DNA of 64,000 nt from Isoetes taiwanensis (Eukaryota; Streptophyta; Lycopodiopsida; Isoetales; Isoetaceae). The stretch lies in contig JAJEKV010000023.1 of assembly GCA_021234155.1 (NCBI GenBank), positions 4,425,638-4,489,637 on the forward strand, written 5' to 3'. Made by a program: the position numbers and the translations under genes. How positions within the stretch are numbered: position 1 is the stretch's first letter; each line of letters begins with the position of its first letter. The notes under the pieces are model-generated. The model made no database searches and was not told the DNA's origin. It saw nothing but the letters and a program-made list of their open reading frames with translations. Shown here piece after piece: positions 46,333-58,814 of the stretch.

Positions 46333-47802
46333 TTTTCAACATTTGAAGAGATCATTATGTGATGGTTGCGTAGAAGGGTAATTCATTAATTTTGTGTATG
46401 TGGTATTTTGTTGGACTACGTATAAGGTACTGTACGATTGGTCATTTTGAAAAGAATCTATAAGTATGGGGGTAATAGTCGTATTGTTTCACATATGGTG
46501 GTAATTGCTATATACGAAGGGAAATGATGAGCACAATGATAAGTGGGCTCCAGCGACAGGTTAAAGAGCAATGTAATCTATATTGTTGGGATAATGTGCG
46601 TTAGGCGTGGAAAGTGGTAGGTATTATTTAGGATGTTAGCCTGAGAATGTGTGAGATTTGCCAAGGTCATATATAAATAACATGAAGGTTATCCACATTG
46701 TAAATAGCAGAAGTATAGTTATAAGTGTATGTAGTGGCATCTAGAATTGTGCGATCCCTTATGGTCGTAGTTGAAGTCTCATGTTTCGAAGAAGCTGCCT
46801 GTATATTATAAAGGACTATGGTCTTGGAGTGGTTGGTATTAACAATGCTTTGAGAGGGAAAGAAATTATTTGGAATGAAATTATTACGATACACTATAAG
46901 AATTTCTTGTTGAGCTAATAATCTTAGCTGATGAAATTGTTAATGCCGTTGGGATATGAATATTGAAATGGACATTATGTGATCAAGAAGGAGCTAATAG
47001 TGCACACATATTGATGCAATTGTCCAACTATTCTTGCAAAAGAAAGCATTTTATAGTTACGTCAGATAAAATGACTTTATATACCACAACATCACTTATT
47101 AGACTACACTTGGTTGTAAGACTGGGTTTTTTGCTCGCCCATTAGGCCGACTTTAGCAATGATGTTAGAGCATGTAACGATTCACAAATGGGAAAGGTGG
47201 CAGATGTATATGACTACATTTTTTCCACAATTTGCACACAATCTTAATGCATAATTTTATTATTACAAAAAAAGCAACAATGTGTTATGTTAATTGGTAA
47301 GGTTGTTGAACATGGGCGTCCAACAACACCAAGCATGTTCTAGAAAACAAAGATGTGTGATGTCATTGCAATGAGATAGAACTCAAAAAACAACATGGAA
47401 TATATGTTAGCCAACCAAATTGTGAAATTTCAAGTATTTGTGATTGTTACAATTTGTTTAATCCAGTCATACATTTCTTAACATTTGCATGTGCATAGGT
47501 ATGTGCCGTTGTGTTTTAACATATTAAAATCTCATGTGGAGAAAATTAAACGAACTATATATGAAAACCGAACTTGGAATCCACCCAAACCCTTCCTTAT
47601 CACTAATTCCTTCCTTATAGCACTAAGACAACACCATTTGTAATGAAGTACCTCCAACTATAAAGAGATACCATGTAAAGAGATACAATATGTCCACTTA
47701 ATGCACTATGAAGTTAAGATATGATGGGATTCTTCCGACCAACATCCAAAAGAGATCGGATTTAAATTTTCTAAGTCTAGACATCATTTGTTTTCGTTCA
47801 AA
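46333..47802. other. Gene-free stretch, probably Helitron body
   Basis: No coding frame is supported. It lies inside the presumed Helitron side of the terminus at 46,305. Confidence 0.3.
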
Positions 47803-48262
47803 TCATTTGCCTCTGCCTGTCTGTCTTGCATAAGCAAAAATACAGTCGGCCTCACCAACATCATCAATAGGCTTCATAGCATATTGTTTTCCAGTAGAAT
47901 GATTGAACAACAAATTCTTCTCTATATCTATAGTAACCTCATCTTCAGTTGCGATAAAGTTTCTGAAAAAAATCCTAGCATGTGATTCTGCAACTACAGC
48001 CTCTACTCCAGCTACACCAAGAGCAATAGGTGCATGTTTTCTAGAGAACCACAACCGAAATTGCCTCCTTCAATTATCACATTATATCCGGCCTTGGTTT
48101 TGCCTGCTAAAATGAGGATACTGAGAAGCCAATTCTGCCATGGCCAAAGCTTCCAAGTTTCTCATAACCGTCAGGTTTTCAAGACACCAAGGGAGATACT
48201 CTCCCGAAAAGCAAAGATTTGTTGCCTCCATCTCCAAGGACGAAGAGCCATATTGACATCTC
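47803..48262 (-). pseudogene. 3-isopropylmalate dehydratase small subunit pseudogene
   Basis: The pieces match the plant small subunit (LeuD/IPMI SSU) in order: WLFVLGDGGN (about 48,255), KPDGYEKLGSF (about 48,165), KAGYNVIIEGGNFGCGS (about 48,080). After a one-base shift come SRKHAPIALGVAG, VVAESHARIFFRNFIAT, NLLFNHSTGKQY and CIFAYARQTG, then a stop. FGCGS-SR-H-P is the substrate-binding signature, which in the enzyme supports isomerisation of isopropylmalate in plastid leucine (and glucosinolate) synthesis. About 19 codons between RNFIAT and EDEVTI are deleted, there are in-frame stops, and the N-terminal transit peptide is missing. Lack of introns within the stretch fits a retrocopy or the intron-poor parent gene; either way it is dead. 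Confidence 0.8.
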
Positions 48263-51200
48263 CATATCTACTCTTTGCCATTTCCTCTCTGCTTGTTGGA
48301 CCTGCAAAGAAGGAGGAGGAGGAGGAGGATGAGGAGGAGGAGATGTGACTCATTTCCATATCATCTGTCATGTCTCCTCTGCCCATCCCCTTGTCACCCC
48401 TAAGGAGCATTTAATAAGACACATGTTGAAGTATATAGTGTTTATGCCTTGCGGCTGTGCTGTAGCAGCTCAGATCTCTTGGTATTCCAGTTACAGTGCA
48501 GCACAAAGAACATGGCAGGGACATATTTGATTTTTTGGACTTCGGAATGGATTCCAAGCTGCTCAAAGTTGCGCACAGATCTGAGGAGGATTCTAACAAT
48601 GATGCATGCAAAGCCCAGGTCTTAGACCTGTTGTAACCTGCCCAGATAAAGCTTACCTTCTATGTTAGGCAAGAGATGGGCAAGGTCTAAAATAGTTTGG
48701 TAGGCTTCAGTAGCTACCATGGGATCCTCATTTTCTGGCTCCAATTGGTTGCTTTTGATCCGCAACATGCAAAGATAAGAAGCTTGAAAGTATCTTTAAA
48801 ATCTGGAAGGGAAAGTCACCATGAATCTAAGCAAAATATCAGCTGTTGGCGAGAGATTGCTAAACCACGTAGGATACACATTGCGTAGGATTTTCATTGT
48901 TAAATTTTTTAACCTGTGGATCGGCGAAATTGGCCAGTGAAGCCTGAATTTTCATTGCTAAATATTCAAGCTGTGAATCAGCTAGTTGGCTAATCAAATC
49001 CGTATCATTGCTAAAAGCTAAATTGGTAAGCCAAGCCAGGTTGACGACAATTGTGAAGAAAATTTACTCATTCATGTAAGTATAAAGCATACCTGACAAC
49101 TATTACTGAGAGATACAATGCAAGCATCAGATCCAATAGAAACCAATGAAGAGTAGTATCTACAGAGTACATCAATGTGTTAAAAGGAATAGTTAGACCA
49201 TCTAAAGAGATAAATAAATTGAGTTTTACGCACTTAACTGCTTTCAGTTTTACGCATCTAGCCCCTTTCTAACAAAGGCCCACAACAAAGAGCAAATGTT
49301 TGATACATAATCCAGGTTATAGGCCAGATGGTAATTGTCAAAATTATGGAAATAGAAATAAGGACCTATACCTTCCATGTTATATTGGCATGAATATTGC
49401 ACAACGAAATAGAAGCTACTGAAAATGGAAGTAAAGAACTAAGCTTTTATATATGATCAAAACAATCAATAATAGAACCACACTTCTATATAATTGAGCA
49501 TTACCTGAAATCGAAAATTCTACCTTGAGTAGGTAATTCTTGGAGGCAGCTAGCTGCCTGAACCATAATGTCTGCAAACATGAGAATAACATCCTTGGAA
49601 ACTCTTAGAGTTGTGGAGATTTCCAACTGCTGGAGAACAAATGTCCTGCACAAATTAGTTTTGGCATAAAGTCTCCATGATGCCTATGACATCAAAACCT
49701 AGATAAACAGATAGATAAAAGCCAAGGTAGAAAATCAACTACCAAATGAAGTAAAACTACACAACTAAAGCCACATTACTTGGAAGGAAATGCAAGTGAA
49801 GACCAAAACGAAATCGGAGCACTCCAATAAATCCACTGAAATGGGCTCTGAATGCCTATTTAAACCTCAGTTGGTGCTTCAAACACAATGATAAACCCAA
49901 GAAAATGTAAAAATTAAAACATACCGCTGTAGTTTGCTCCTTTGCAAACACCTCTATCACGCTTTAACGTGATTATATGGCGTGAAGAGAATTGGAAAAC
50001 ACCGACCGGCTTAGTTCTATTACAACCGACTTCTTACAACAAATACGAAAATGAGTCTATACGAAAACACGAGGTTGTAGCATACCTCCATGCTTGTGAG
50101 CAAATTCGAATAAAGACCCATGTTTCACCGCGGAATATAAACACATGGGACACAAAATCTTCAACAGTCGTCAATAAAACTTCGGCCGAGGGAGAGACAA
50201 ACCTTTCTTGGTTCGTTGTGCTTCCATAAATATATCAATAAACTCGGTCCATTTAAACTAACAAAATGATTTCTTGCTATGTGGCCAAGCTTCAAAATGG
50301 AAGCGACTTGTAATGTTCGCAAAAGCGTAAAAGTAAAACCAAATTTTAATCTTAAACCTTGTGTAACCAATCAGCGTGAAGATCAATCTTTGTAAACTTA
50401 TGAAGAAGCAACATGCATGCGTGCAAGCTATAACGTTGAGATCGATCGCTAAACTAACACAATAAGCCCGTGCTCCAATAATGAAACCCTAAATTCAATC
50501 TTTTGTGCCGTGGATTGCAATACTTACATAAGCATTTGCAAAGCCGGAATACAAAACTTACATAAGCGTCGGTTGCCAAGCATGAACCCTGTTCGGAGAC
50601 ACGTAACACAAAGATGTTGCGTTAGGGTTTTAGAATCGGCACCTCTAGATTTGCAATTGATCTAAAATGGTCCTGGAAACCCCGAGAGAGGATAAATATC
50701 GACAAAACTTTGTTGATCCCGCATGCCGAAAAATCTTGAGCCCCGCAATCGTGGCGTGGTTCCGATTGCAATCGGATAAGGAGAACTGAAAAAAAACAAA
50801 TATCATCGAAAAGAATTTCTCCGATTTTGAGAATACCGAAATTTATTAGGCACGTGAAAACCCAAAAACCTTAGAAAAATAAACCAAGTAAAAAATCCAA
50901 AAACTTTTCGGGACCTCGGAAAAACCGAATTTAAACAATAGGATAATGTGTACTTTGCAAATACTTATTCTTATATAATGACAGTCTAATGTCGGCTATG
51001 TACAAATACCGAATGCATTGATTGCTTTCTGAGCTGCGCAAGTCTACATGGTCATATCCTGCATTTTGAGGAAAATCAGTCTGGTTTTTGGCAAATCAAT
51101 TTAGGGTTTGCATATTGGTGGCCAGTCAAGGAGAAGTCCAAGCAATTCCAACCAGTCAGATGGCATGAAGCATCTCTGATTCTGCAAGTACAAGGATATA

Positions 51201-51455
51201 TGATGTGTAATGCATGGAAACGCTCCTTCCACATCCTGCACCTTTTCATTACTCTTTGAAGAATAAACGCCTTTAATACAAGGATGGTGTACTTTCAGTT
51301 GGTTTTTTGGTGCATTTGTACAGTCTTTATTGGCTTCAGAGTAAGCATTTCCAGCTAATCATGAAGTTCTACACAACCTTGTCAATGTATGTTTTCCGCA
51401 GAATAAAATGCAACATTTCATAGGCTATGTAGACTGCTTCTTGCTTCATTTTCTC
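48263..51455. other. Long stretch without a recognised gene
   Basis: Only short frames are present. A GAGGAG run (48,313-48,342) is the sole low-complexity tract. The part 50,400-50,950 is less AT-rich (GATCGATC, CCGAAATT phrases) and could be an old 5' region or repeat, but I cannot assign it. Many phrases resemble intron or transposon debris. Confidence 0.35.
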
Positions 51456-51647
51456 CTAATTATACAGCTCCTCGCATGGTATTGGCTGCCTCTGGAGTGA
51501 ACTATGAGGAGTTACTGGAAGTGACAGAACCACTCCTTGCTGATTACCACCTTCTGTTGCAGATTGTCCAGATGGGAAGTATAGAGGTGGAGACTGGCTT
51601 GCACAAAATGATTCTCCTGTGAATGCCATCAAATCTAATGCAGGCTG
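51456..51647 (-). CDS. Probable terminal exon, unknown product
   Basis: The acceptor AATAACTTGCAG on the minus strand opens into QPALDLMAFTGESFCASQSP, then YFPSGQSATEGGNQQG, then SLPVTPHSSLQRQPIPCEEL and a stop. The composition (Pro/Ser/Gln, disordered) is that of a C-terminal tail. The neighbouring upstream exon was not found within about 1 kb. It could belong to a gene interrupted by later insertions. Confidence 0.35.
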   Translation of the reverse strand, partial: QPALDLMAFTGESFCASQSPPLYFPSGQSATEGGNQQGVVLSLPVTPHSSLQRQPIPCEELYN

Positions 51648-52544
51648 CTGCAAGTTATTTTGTCATTACCAACATACTTTACTATGCTTGTCCCATTTTT
51701 CGATTTATGGAAAAGCTTTGCCATATCTTATTTTGTGCATCAATTGGCCAATCATGTCCTGGACTGTTTTTCTTTGTGACTGGTTACTCATGTTGCCATA
51801 GCATTTGAGGTTCCAGGTGGTTGGAAGAATGGCATGCATATAGGATACTCCGCTTCCAAATTTCCTGCCTTTTGTGTATTATGTTTATGTTTCTTTCTGC
51901 CGATGTGTGCTTGATAAGTTCAGTGGAGTTGAATCATGCACATCATTCTATAGTATCTACAGCAATTCGGGCGTCCCGAAAATTCATGCTATTTCAGTAA
52001 GCCATCCTGAAATCTCCTCGGTGTTGTAACACGTGGATTCTTATTTTATGCAATGAATACCATTTGGTCATGTGAGATTCTGTCATATACAGGGGTCACA
52101 TTTTGTACAACAGCTGATAGATATTGTAACAAATGAGCTTTTAGCTATTGCAAAGCCTTTGTGGCAAGAAATGTAGAAATCATTTGACTTACTGTAAATG
52201 TTGCAATTTAAACTTCAACCATGCTTCACAGATATAATATAGATTCGTATCTGCATATTTTGACAGTAACTATTGACTCTCTTCTTTGACATGAAGTGCG
52301 ACACATTCATTGGACTACTGTAAGTACTTTCTTCAAATGTGTGCATTGCAAGGCATATGTGAGATTTACGGGTTGGCATTAAACATATTTCACCATTCAT
52401 TGGATTTTCACTTGCATAATTTTCAAGGAGTTTTCTGGTGCCATATCTGCTCCAGGTAAGAGTATGCTGCTTGTTTCATTTACTATGTTGTGTATTCTAT
52501 CATGCCATTTAAATAATAAATTCAAGTTTGAATTTCTTCTGCAG
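51648..52544. other. No gene seen; intron-like DNA
   Basis: T-rich with many GT/AG sites. It could be intron between the flanking exon-like pieces, but those lie on opposite strands. Confidence 0.25.
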
Positions 52545-52613
52545 GCCAGTGGAGGAGCCCTACATTGCACGCGTGATTCAGAGAAATGTAGTTTCAGTTA
52601 AACTTAGATGCTA
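52545..52613 (+). CDS. Short exon-like piece, unknown product
   Basis: A good acceptor (TTTGAATTTCTTCTGCAG) is followed by PVEEPYIARVIQRNVVSVKL and a stop. EEPYIARV recalls BAH-domain proteins (PYIARI), but 20 residues are too few to decide. Confidence 0.2.
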
Positions 52614-54235
52614 GTAGGGGCAGCTAGCAGCTTCATGCTCATCTTCAAACTCTCCAAGGGTGTATTGGAAGATGAGGCTATTGCTATTTTGCATTAGCTG
52701 TTATATATCAGACTATGTTTTTAAATAAAAAGCTTCCAGTTTGAGCCTTGTGCTTTAGACCTTGTGTTCCAAATGTTGTCTTGTCTCTCTCGTAATTAAG
52801 AACAATGATCATTGTCAAAGCAAGATTGTCTTATATATTTATATAGTGAAACTTTCCAATCAATAATCATTAGATACAACCTTATATTTCTTAATCAAAC
52901 AATGTTTCAAAGCATTAAGTTTATTGTACTAATATATTAAGGTTAAATACCATGCTGCAATATCATATAAATAAATTTCACACAAACCCTATTAGATATC
53001 ATATAGTAGAAACTAGGTATACATATACCGCTTCAAAATCATATCAATCAACTATTTGAGATCATAGAAAAAAAATCATACCAACAAAGTTAAACCATGT
53101 CAATTTGCCACGTTATATGTTGACTATTAATTGCTACAAAATATACGAATAATTTACCAAGTCAATATACTAGAGAGGATAGATGCTATCAAATACCATT
53201 CCATTAAACTTGATATACTAAGTATTAGTTCATATCATGCATTTTAAATTGCTAAGAAAACTAACTGAAATGATTACGTTTTAGTACGATGGAGAAAAAT
53301 AGGGTAAAAAAACTCATATTAGTATATTTAAATCAAGTACATTTATCACATTGTGTATTGGTGATTAATCACTAGCATCATGATAAGTAACCAATGTAAA
53401 GCATCATGATAATTATGCACTTAAAATTACCGTGTCAATATACTAAAGAAGATAGATGTGATCAAATACTAGTCTACCGAACTTGACATACTAAACGATA
53501 ATATGTATCATATAATTTAAGTTGTTATAGAGACCAATTAACATTGCCATGTTTCAATAACATGACACAAAACAATGTTAGATTATCACCTTAGAAAAAT
53601 ATATTGATGAACCATATTTGATAACTAGACATGGTTTGTAAACTTTTGAACCCACTAACATGTACCGATTTATGGATTTGGTTTTCACCAATAAACCATT
53701 AAAAAAAAAAATCATATTGGTTCAATTTTGGGGGCATTGTGAAACACAAGCGTTCTTGGTACATTTGCAGGGCCAAAATAGTAAGAACATGTGTTAAGCT
53801 CTAAGCTCCTACCATCAAGGGATGCTGCCACACCCTCACCCGACCACCGCTCCAAGAAAGAGAATATCATAGACATGAGACAAGGCAACCTAAAACAAAA
53901 ATATGCGAGGGATAACACCATGGAATGAGGATGCTATGCCCTATTATAATAATTGAGAAGAACACCGAGTTCTAGGGTGTTATCTGCATTAACACAATGC
54001 AGCTCGAGAGCTTTTAATCAAATTTGTCTGTTTTTTGTCATCCCACATAACAACCTAGGTGTTTATGCATCATCGATGTGTTACAGATGGATAACTTCAC
54101 TGTATTCAACAGCTAAGATTTGATCTCAACAATAAAACTTGAGTGCCAATAAGTTAAGAAGTTGTACATCCAACAAAAACCTAAATTTAGCAACTAAGTT
54201 GCCTATACATCAAAAGCATTGTGTATATTGGTGCA
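52614..54235. other. AT-rich gene-free stretch
   Basis: No frame is supported. Phrases such as AAGTCAATATACTAGAGAGG with GATAGATG recur in diverged form (53,158-53,190 and 53,428-53,460), suggesting an old tandem or dispersed repeat. Confidence 0.35.
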
Positions 54236-57200
54236 TATTAAGTAAAAACAGTTTAGGTTGAATTCTGCCCGCGCGTCCAATAACGCCACGCCACATAGCA
54301 AACTTTCGAACTCTAAATGTTAACAATTTTTTAGGTTTCTTCCTGCGCCGCGTTCTCAACAAAGAGCGTTTCTTCTCCGACCGATTTTACCTCATCGATC
54401 AGAGATCTACCCAGCCATTTTGAAGATTTACCTACTGATTTTGAATATTTACCTGTTTTCTCGAGATTTTACCTAACATTTCAAAGATTTTACTGCCACA
54501 AAATTCAACCTAAAAGGAGTCAGAGAAAAGGAGTTATTATCTCAGATCAAGGCTATAGAAACTGTAAAAGTTACTGAAGCCAAAGTGAAGGCAGGGTTGC
54601 AGTGGTTCAAGGACGGTGATAGATGTACCCGGTTCTTTTTTGCGGCTGCAAGAAGAAGGAAACTCGCCACTTCTATACATTCTTTGGTCTTTGCCGGATG
54701 GTGCTCTTATCTCCGATCCGGTGAATCTTAAGCAAAGATCTTCATCACCACTTTTCTTCATTCTTTGCACGACACCCATTGCCCTTTCGAAGGACATGCA
54801 ATTGGTCTGGTTGACTAAGCAAAAGGCGTCGCATTGTTTCAAGAGCAGAGGTTGCTTCTTGAGTCTAATATTGTGAAGGAGGACTTAAAAGCGGTGTGGC
54901 TCTCTTTTGAAAGGGATAAATGCCCTGGGTCTTGATGGCTTTCCTATTGAATTCTTTTCGAAGTCTTTGGGATTTGGTTGGAGGATGACATATATGATGC
55001 CTTTTGTGAGTTTCAGAGATTTAGAGCCTTGATAAGATTTTGAATACAAAGTTGTATCTCTCTCATTCCAAAGAACAAGGAACCCAAGACTATTCCCGAT
55101 TTGGCGACCTATTACATTGCTTTCCTCGTGTACAAGATCTTTGCTAAGACATTGGCGTAAAGAGTCCGAGACATCTTGGCCGACGCTTATCTCAATCAAC
55201 ACAACTGGCTTTCTCCCTCGCCGTTGTATTCTCAACAACGTGGTCACGTGATATGAAGGAATATATTGGGCCCTTCATTGGGGTCATAGAGCAAGGTATC
55301 TTAAGCTTGATTTTGCTAAAGCCTACGATAGTGTTGATTGGGGCTTCTGGAGAAGTGTCTTCTTGCACTTGGGTTTGGGGAGTCATTCACAAGGAATGTC
55401 ATGAAGCTCCATACATCAGCCGGATCTACCGTCCTTTTCCGTATTGAGCCATCGGATATTTTTGTAGTGGATAGAGGAATTTATTGGGGTTGTCCCTTAG
55501 CACCCTTTGCTTTTCACAATTGTGGCGTAAGTCTTGTCCCGGCTCTTCTCCGTGGCTACCCAAGATGCATGCTATTCAAGGCCTCCCAATGGACGATGGT
55601 TCTCAAGAGGTATGTAACCAATATGCCGATGACACTTTTTGTTCCTAATTGCACTGAGGTCGAGAATCTTCGTAATGCTAAGCTATTATTAGACACATTC
55701 TCCTTAGCATCGGGGAGTTCTTGTAGGGGTGGCAAAAATGTCTGCCTTTTGTGGACGTTGGGTATCCCATCCCTCCCTCAGTATTTTGGACTATCCTTGG
55801 AAGATTCTTCCGCATGGCAATACCACAAAGTTGCTTGGTATCCCGGTTGGAATTCATGTCTCTGCTTCGGATGCTTGGGATGAAATCATTAGTGGGTTGC
55901 AAAAGCACTTGTTTTGGTGGAATACTGACTAAACGGTCCATGCCCTGTGAGAATCACCGTGGCTAAATGTGTTCTTAGTAATACTCATGTCTACATGGCG
56001 TCGCTTTTACTAGCTTCAAGAATGTAAGATGGAGGAGATTGTGCGATCGTCCGTAAATTTTATTTGGGGTGGAAATGAGTTAGGAGCAAAGTGGTCAAGG
56101 TAGCTTAGGCGAAATGCATTAGACCTAAAGGCATTTGGTGGTCTTGGTATGTTGGATTTTCACCTCCAAAGCAAGGTCTCCGGCCCGAGGTTGTTGGTGC
56201 AAATGATTCAAAGATTGTCTCCCATTTCATAAGGCCTCCATTAAGCCCCTCCTTCCTTGGGCTTTGCTTTATCATATGCATCCGTATCCTAATGCTTCTC
56301 CCTTTCTAAAAGGGGTTGCTTTGCGGCTTGGGACATCGCCGTCTCTTTTCCATATTAATCCCGAGGCATGTCTTGCTTGTCCACTCCATGTGGTGGATTC
56401 CTTTGCGTGACACCCGAGAGAATGTGCCTCTAAGTGTGGTGGTTCATCCAAAGACACAACGACGATGGGTAGTGGTGGTATCAATACTATTGCGGCTTGG
56501 TATGAGTCCGATCATCTCATGTCATGGGAAGCATTTAGAACAAAGTTCTTGTTGTACGAGATGGGACGAGTAACTGGAATCATATTGCCGCCATTGTTGC
56601 CACAGGATTCGGGTCCACGATTGAGGTAGTCATATGGGGTTGCCATCGGGATATCCGGCCGAGGCGGTTTGTGTCTTCGTGTATAAATTGCTTGTGCATT
56701 CCGAAATCCGCCTCCATCTAATAGATGGCATCTTCAGTCCCTACCCACAATGGAAAAGTGTTTGGATATGGGTATGGGATAAGCCGCTTCACCCCAAAGT
56801 AGTAGTTTTGTGGTGGCAAGTGATCCATAGATGCCTCAGAGTCAATGTGTTAGTCCATAAAATGGATAATCGGATCGAACTGAGCTCGCCCTTTATGCCA
56901 AACAAAGGGTTGAGAGTATTGAGCATTGTTTTTCTTGTGAGAGGCTTGGCATGGTCTTGGTTGTTGACCCTTTTGGCATCGCCTCGATCTAGCCAAAGAA
57001 ATTTTGCTTGCTATCTATCCCGATGCTTGGCCCAAACAACTAAACTTGAGCTTTTCATCTCGCATGCCGGGCTTTTTATGGTCAACTGAAGAGAAGGAGG
57101 TTGTTTATCTTTAAGGGCATAGATACTGCAGATGAGGTTGTTCTTCAGTGGGCGCAAGATAAAATTGTTATGGCTTACAATTGTTCTTCTCTTGATCAAG

Positions 57201-57411
57201 AGAAGAAAGTACTGATCTGGCATAATTACCTTCAGATTCATTCTTTTGCATAGGCAGGTGGTTGTGCTCAGTTGGATCGGTTTGTCCACTGGGGTTATAA
57301 TCCTGTCTTTGCATTTATGTTGCTCTGGTTTCTAGTTGGTGAATAAAGCTTGACGTCCTTCAAAAAAAAAAAAAAAAAAAAAAATTCAACCTAAACTCTT
57401 TTCACGTTATA
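54236..57411. mobile_element. MITE of ~310 bp, split near its right end by a LINE
   Basis: The left end TATTAAGTAAAAACAGTTTA-GGTTGAATT is mirrored by AATTCAACC-TAAACTCTTTTCACGTTATA at the right end (57,383-57,411), giving imperfect ~29-bp terminal inverted repeats. The LINE duplicated 13 bp (AATTCAACCTAAA) of the right repeat when it inserted. The MITE centre (54,265-54,500) is non-coding, with several TTTTACCT/GATTTACC phrases. Confidence 0.7.
54515..57382 (+). mobile_element. 5'-truncated LINE with poly(A) and target duplication
   Basis: The perfect 13-bp target duplication AATTCAACCTAAA (54,502-54,514 and 57,383-57,395) and the poly(A) tail at about 57,362-57,382 define it. Plant L1 RT pieces in several frames include AYYIAFLVYKIFAK-like, then KAYDSVDWGFLEKCLLALGF, GCPLAPFAF and NQYADDTF (YADD near 55,625). 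VRITVAKCVLSNT-like and FIWGGNELG follow, then a zf-RVT-like tail (VWDKPLHPKVVVLWWQVIHR). The endonuclease is missing because the copy begins inside pol. Many frameshifts; dead. Confidence 0.9.
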
Positions 57412-57516
57412 AAAATGTTGCTTTAGGCAACATTCTGGGATGTCAGCAACGCCTCCGCGCTTCGCGCATCGGCATTGCTTCCATCCCACAATGTTGCCTA
57501 AAGCAACATTTATATA
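57408..57516. mobile_element. 109-bp hairpin element
   Basis: 35-bp terminal inverted repeats (TATA-AAAATGTTGC, TTTAGGCAACATT, TGGGATG) differ at about three to four positions. The centre can continue the stem (CAA-GCC-GCGC with GCGC-GGC-TTG), so the whole element folds into one hairpin. Each arm is itself a small palindrome (TGTTGC, CTAAA or TTTAG, GCAACA). No gene inside. Confidence 0.85.
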
Positions 57517-58217
57517 CGGAAGAGCCAAATTGTCAATAAAACAATGCAATTCAAAAATGAGATTGTAAATAAAGGAATAATTTGTCGGAAAGGAAAGTAT
57601 TACATTGAAGGCAAAATGACGCATAAGTGTCCTTTTATTTACAAAAAAAATGCTCTATTACGGCGCTTGGGTGGGGATTCTTTTAGTGGCGATTGATGTA
57701 GCATCTTAGGATTGCTCCTAAGAGAATGTGCAAGTGTGAGCTTCTAGGCTATGGTGTGAACTTCTAGGCTATGTTGTGGCCACTTATTTGAGTACTATTG
57801 ATTTGGACGGCGCGTTGTTGGCCAAATACTTTTCTTGTTTATTCCGACTCATAAATTTGTGGGCCCAAAAAATCTGGACCCAAGGTCCCAAGAAAATCCA
57901 ATTCATGAATGTGATTCAAGGGACACATGGTCCAACTTATGCATATATACTAGCTTTATTATTTTCTACTTGGACTCTTTAAGAAATATATAACCCAAGA
58001 GGGGGGAGGTTAATCTTTTTGAATCACAAGGTCGAGAAAATTATCCCTTATTCGTCTATATCAAGCTTTTAAGCTTTTGATCCGAACACAACAAAGCAGA
58101 TGCTCGTCAAAAATATTTCTGTCCTTGATGGATTTCAAAAATATTTCTGTCCTTGATGGATTTGAACATTGAACAAGAAGAGGACAAAGTAATTTTGGGA
58201 CTAGTCCTTGTTTTTAT
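57517..58217. other. No gene seen
   Basis: Short direct repeats only: TGTGARCTTCTAGGCTATG twice (57,735-57,775) and ATATTTCTGTCCTTGATGGA twice (58,110-58,160). Confidence 0.35.
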
Positions 58218-58230
58218 CACTACAAGAAAA
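58218..58230 (+). mobile_element. Solitary CACTA-type terminus
   Basis: CACTACAAGAAAA is the canonical end of CACTA/EnSpm transposons. A second ATACAAGAAAA copy lies 28 bp on, within a short duplication (TCCTTGTTTTTATCACTAC occurs at 58,205 and 58,268). No inverted partner (TTTTCTTGTAGTG) was seen, so this is a lone or truncated end. Confidence 0.4.
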
Positions 58231-58557
58231 TTTGGGGGGATCAATACAAGAAAACTTGGGGGGATCAATCCTTGTTTTTATCACTACTGGAGGAGTATTG
58301 ATAACTTATCAGTACTATTCCACCCATATAACCCTGATAAGGTGGTTATCGATCTTTGCCTCGGCTGATAACCAAAAATGCGTGGCCTCAGTTGGGCGTT
58401 GGCTATGACAAAATCTCCTACTTTGCAGAAAAAAATACAAAATTTTCGGGCACCTTGTGTGGGCAGAAATTGTTTGAAACCGTTTGATGAGCTTGAGTGT
58501 TTGCCGCAGTGGAGGTTTTAGACCTGCAGATCAATTTTTTCAAAAGTAGCCACATGA

Positions 58558-58800
58558 TGCAAATATCAACAACGAGATACGGAGGAGGAGAAGATTATCG
58601 AGCGAGATGCCGAAGTCACACGTTACAAATATCAACAATTGGAGGAAAAGATTATCTCGATAATCTGCTGTGTCAACTATGCAAATATCAACGACGAGAT
58701 CTAATAGGAGATTATCACGATAATCTACAAATATCAACAACGAGATCTAATAGAAGATTATCACGATAACCACGATAACGACAAAATCTAATAGGAGATT
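58558..58800. repeat. Minisatellite with ATTATC/GATAAT palindromes
   Basis: The unit CAAATATCAACRACGAGA, then AGATTATC and GATAATCT, recurs about four times with spacing of 45-66 bp (58,559, 58,625, 58,681, 58,727). AGATTATC-NN-GATAATCT is a perfect inverted repeat in two units. Confidence 0.8.
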
Positions 58801-58814
58801 CTATTAGCGGTTGC

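Noticed and set aside
52800-52870. Possible Helitron 5' end (TCACTATATAAAT on the minus strand) to pair with the terminus at 46,305
   Set aside because: The preceding base is not the A expected at the target site, and the motif is common in AT-rich DNA.
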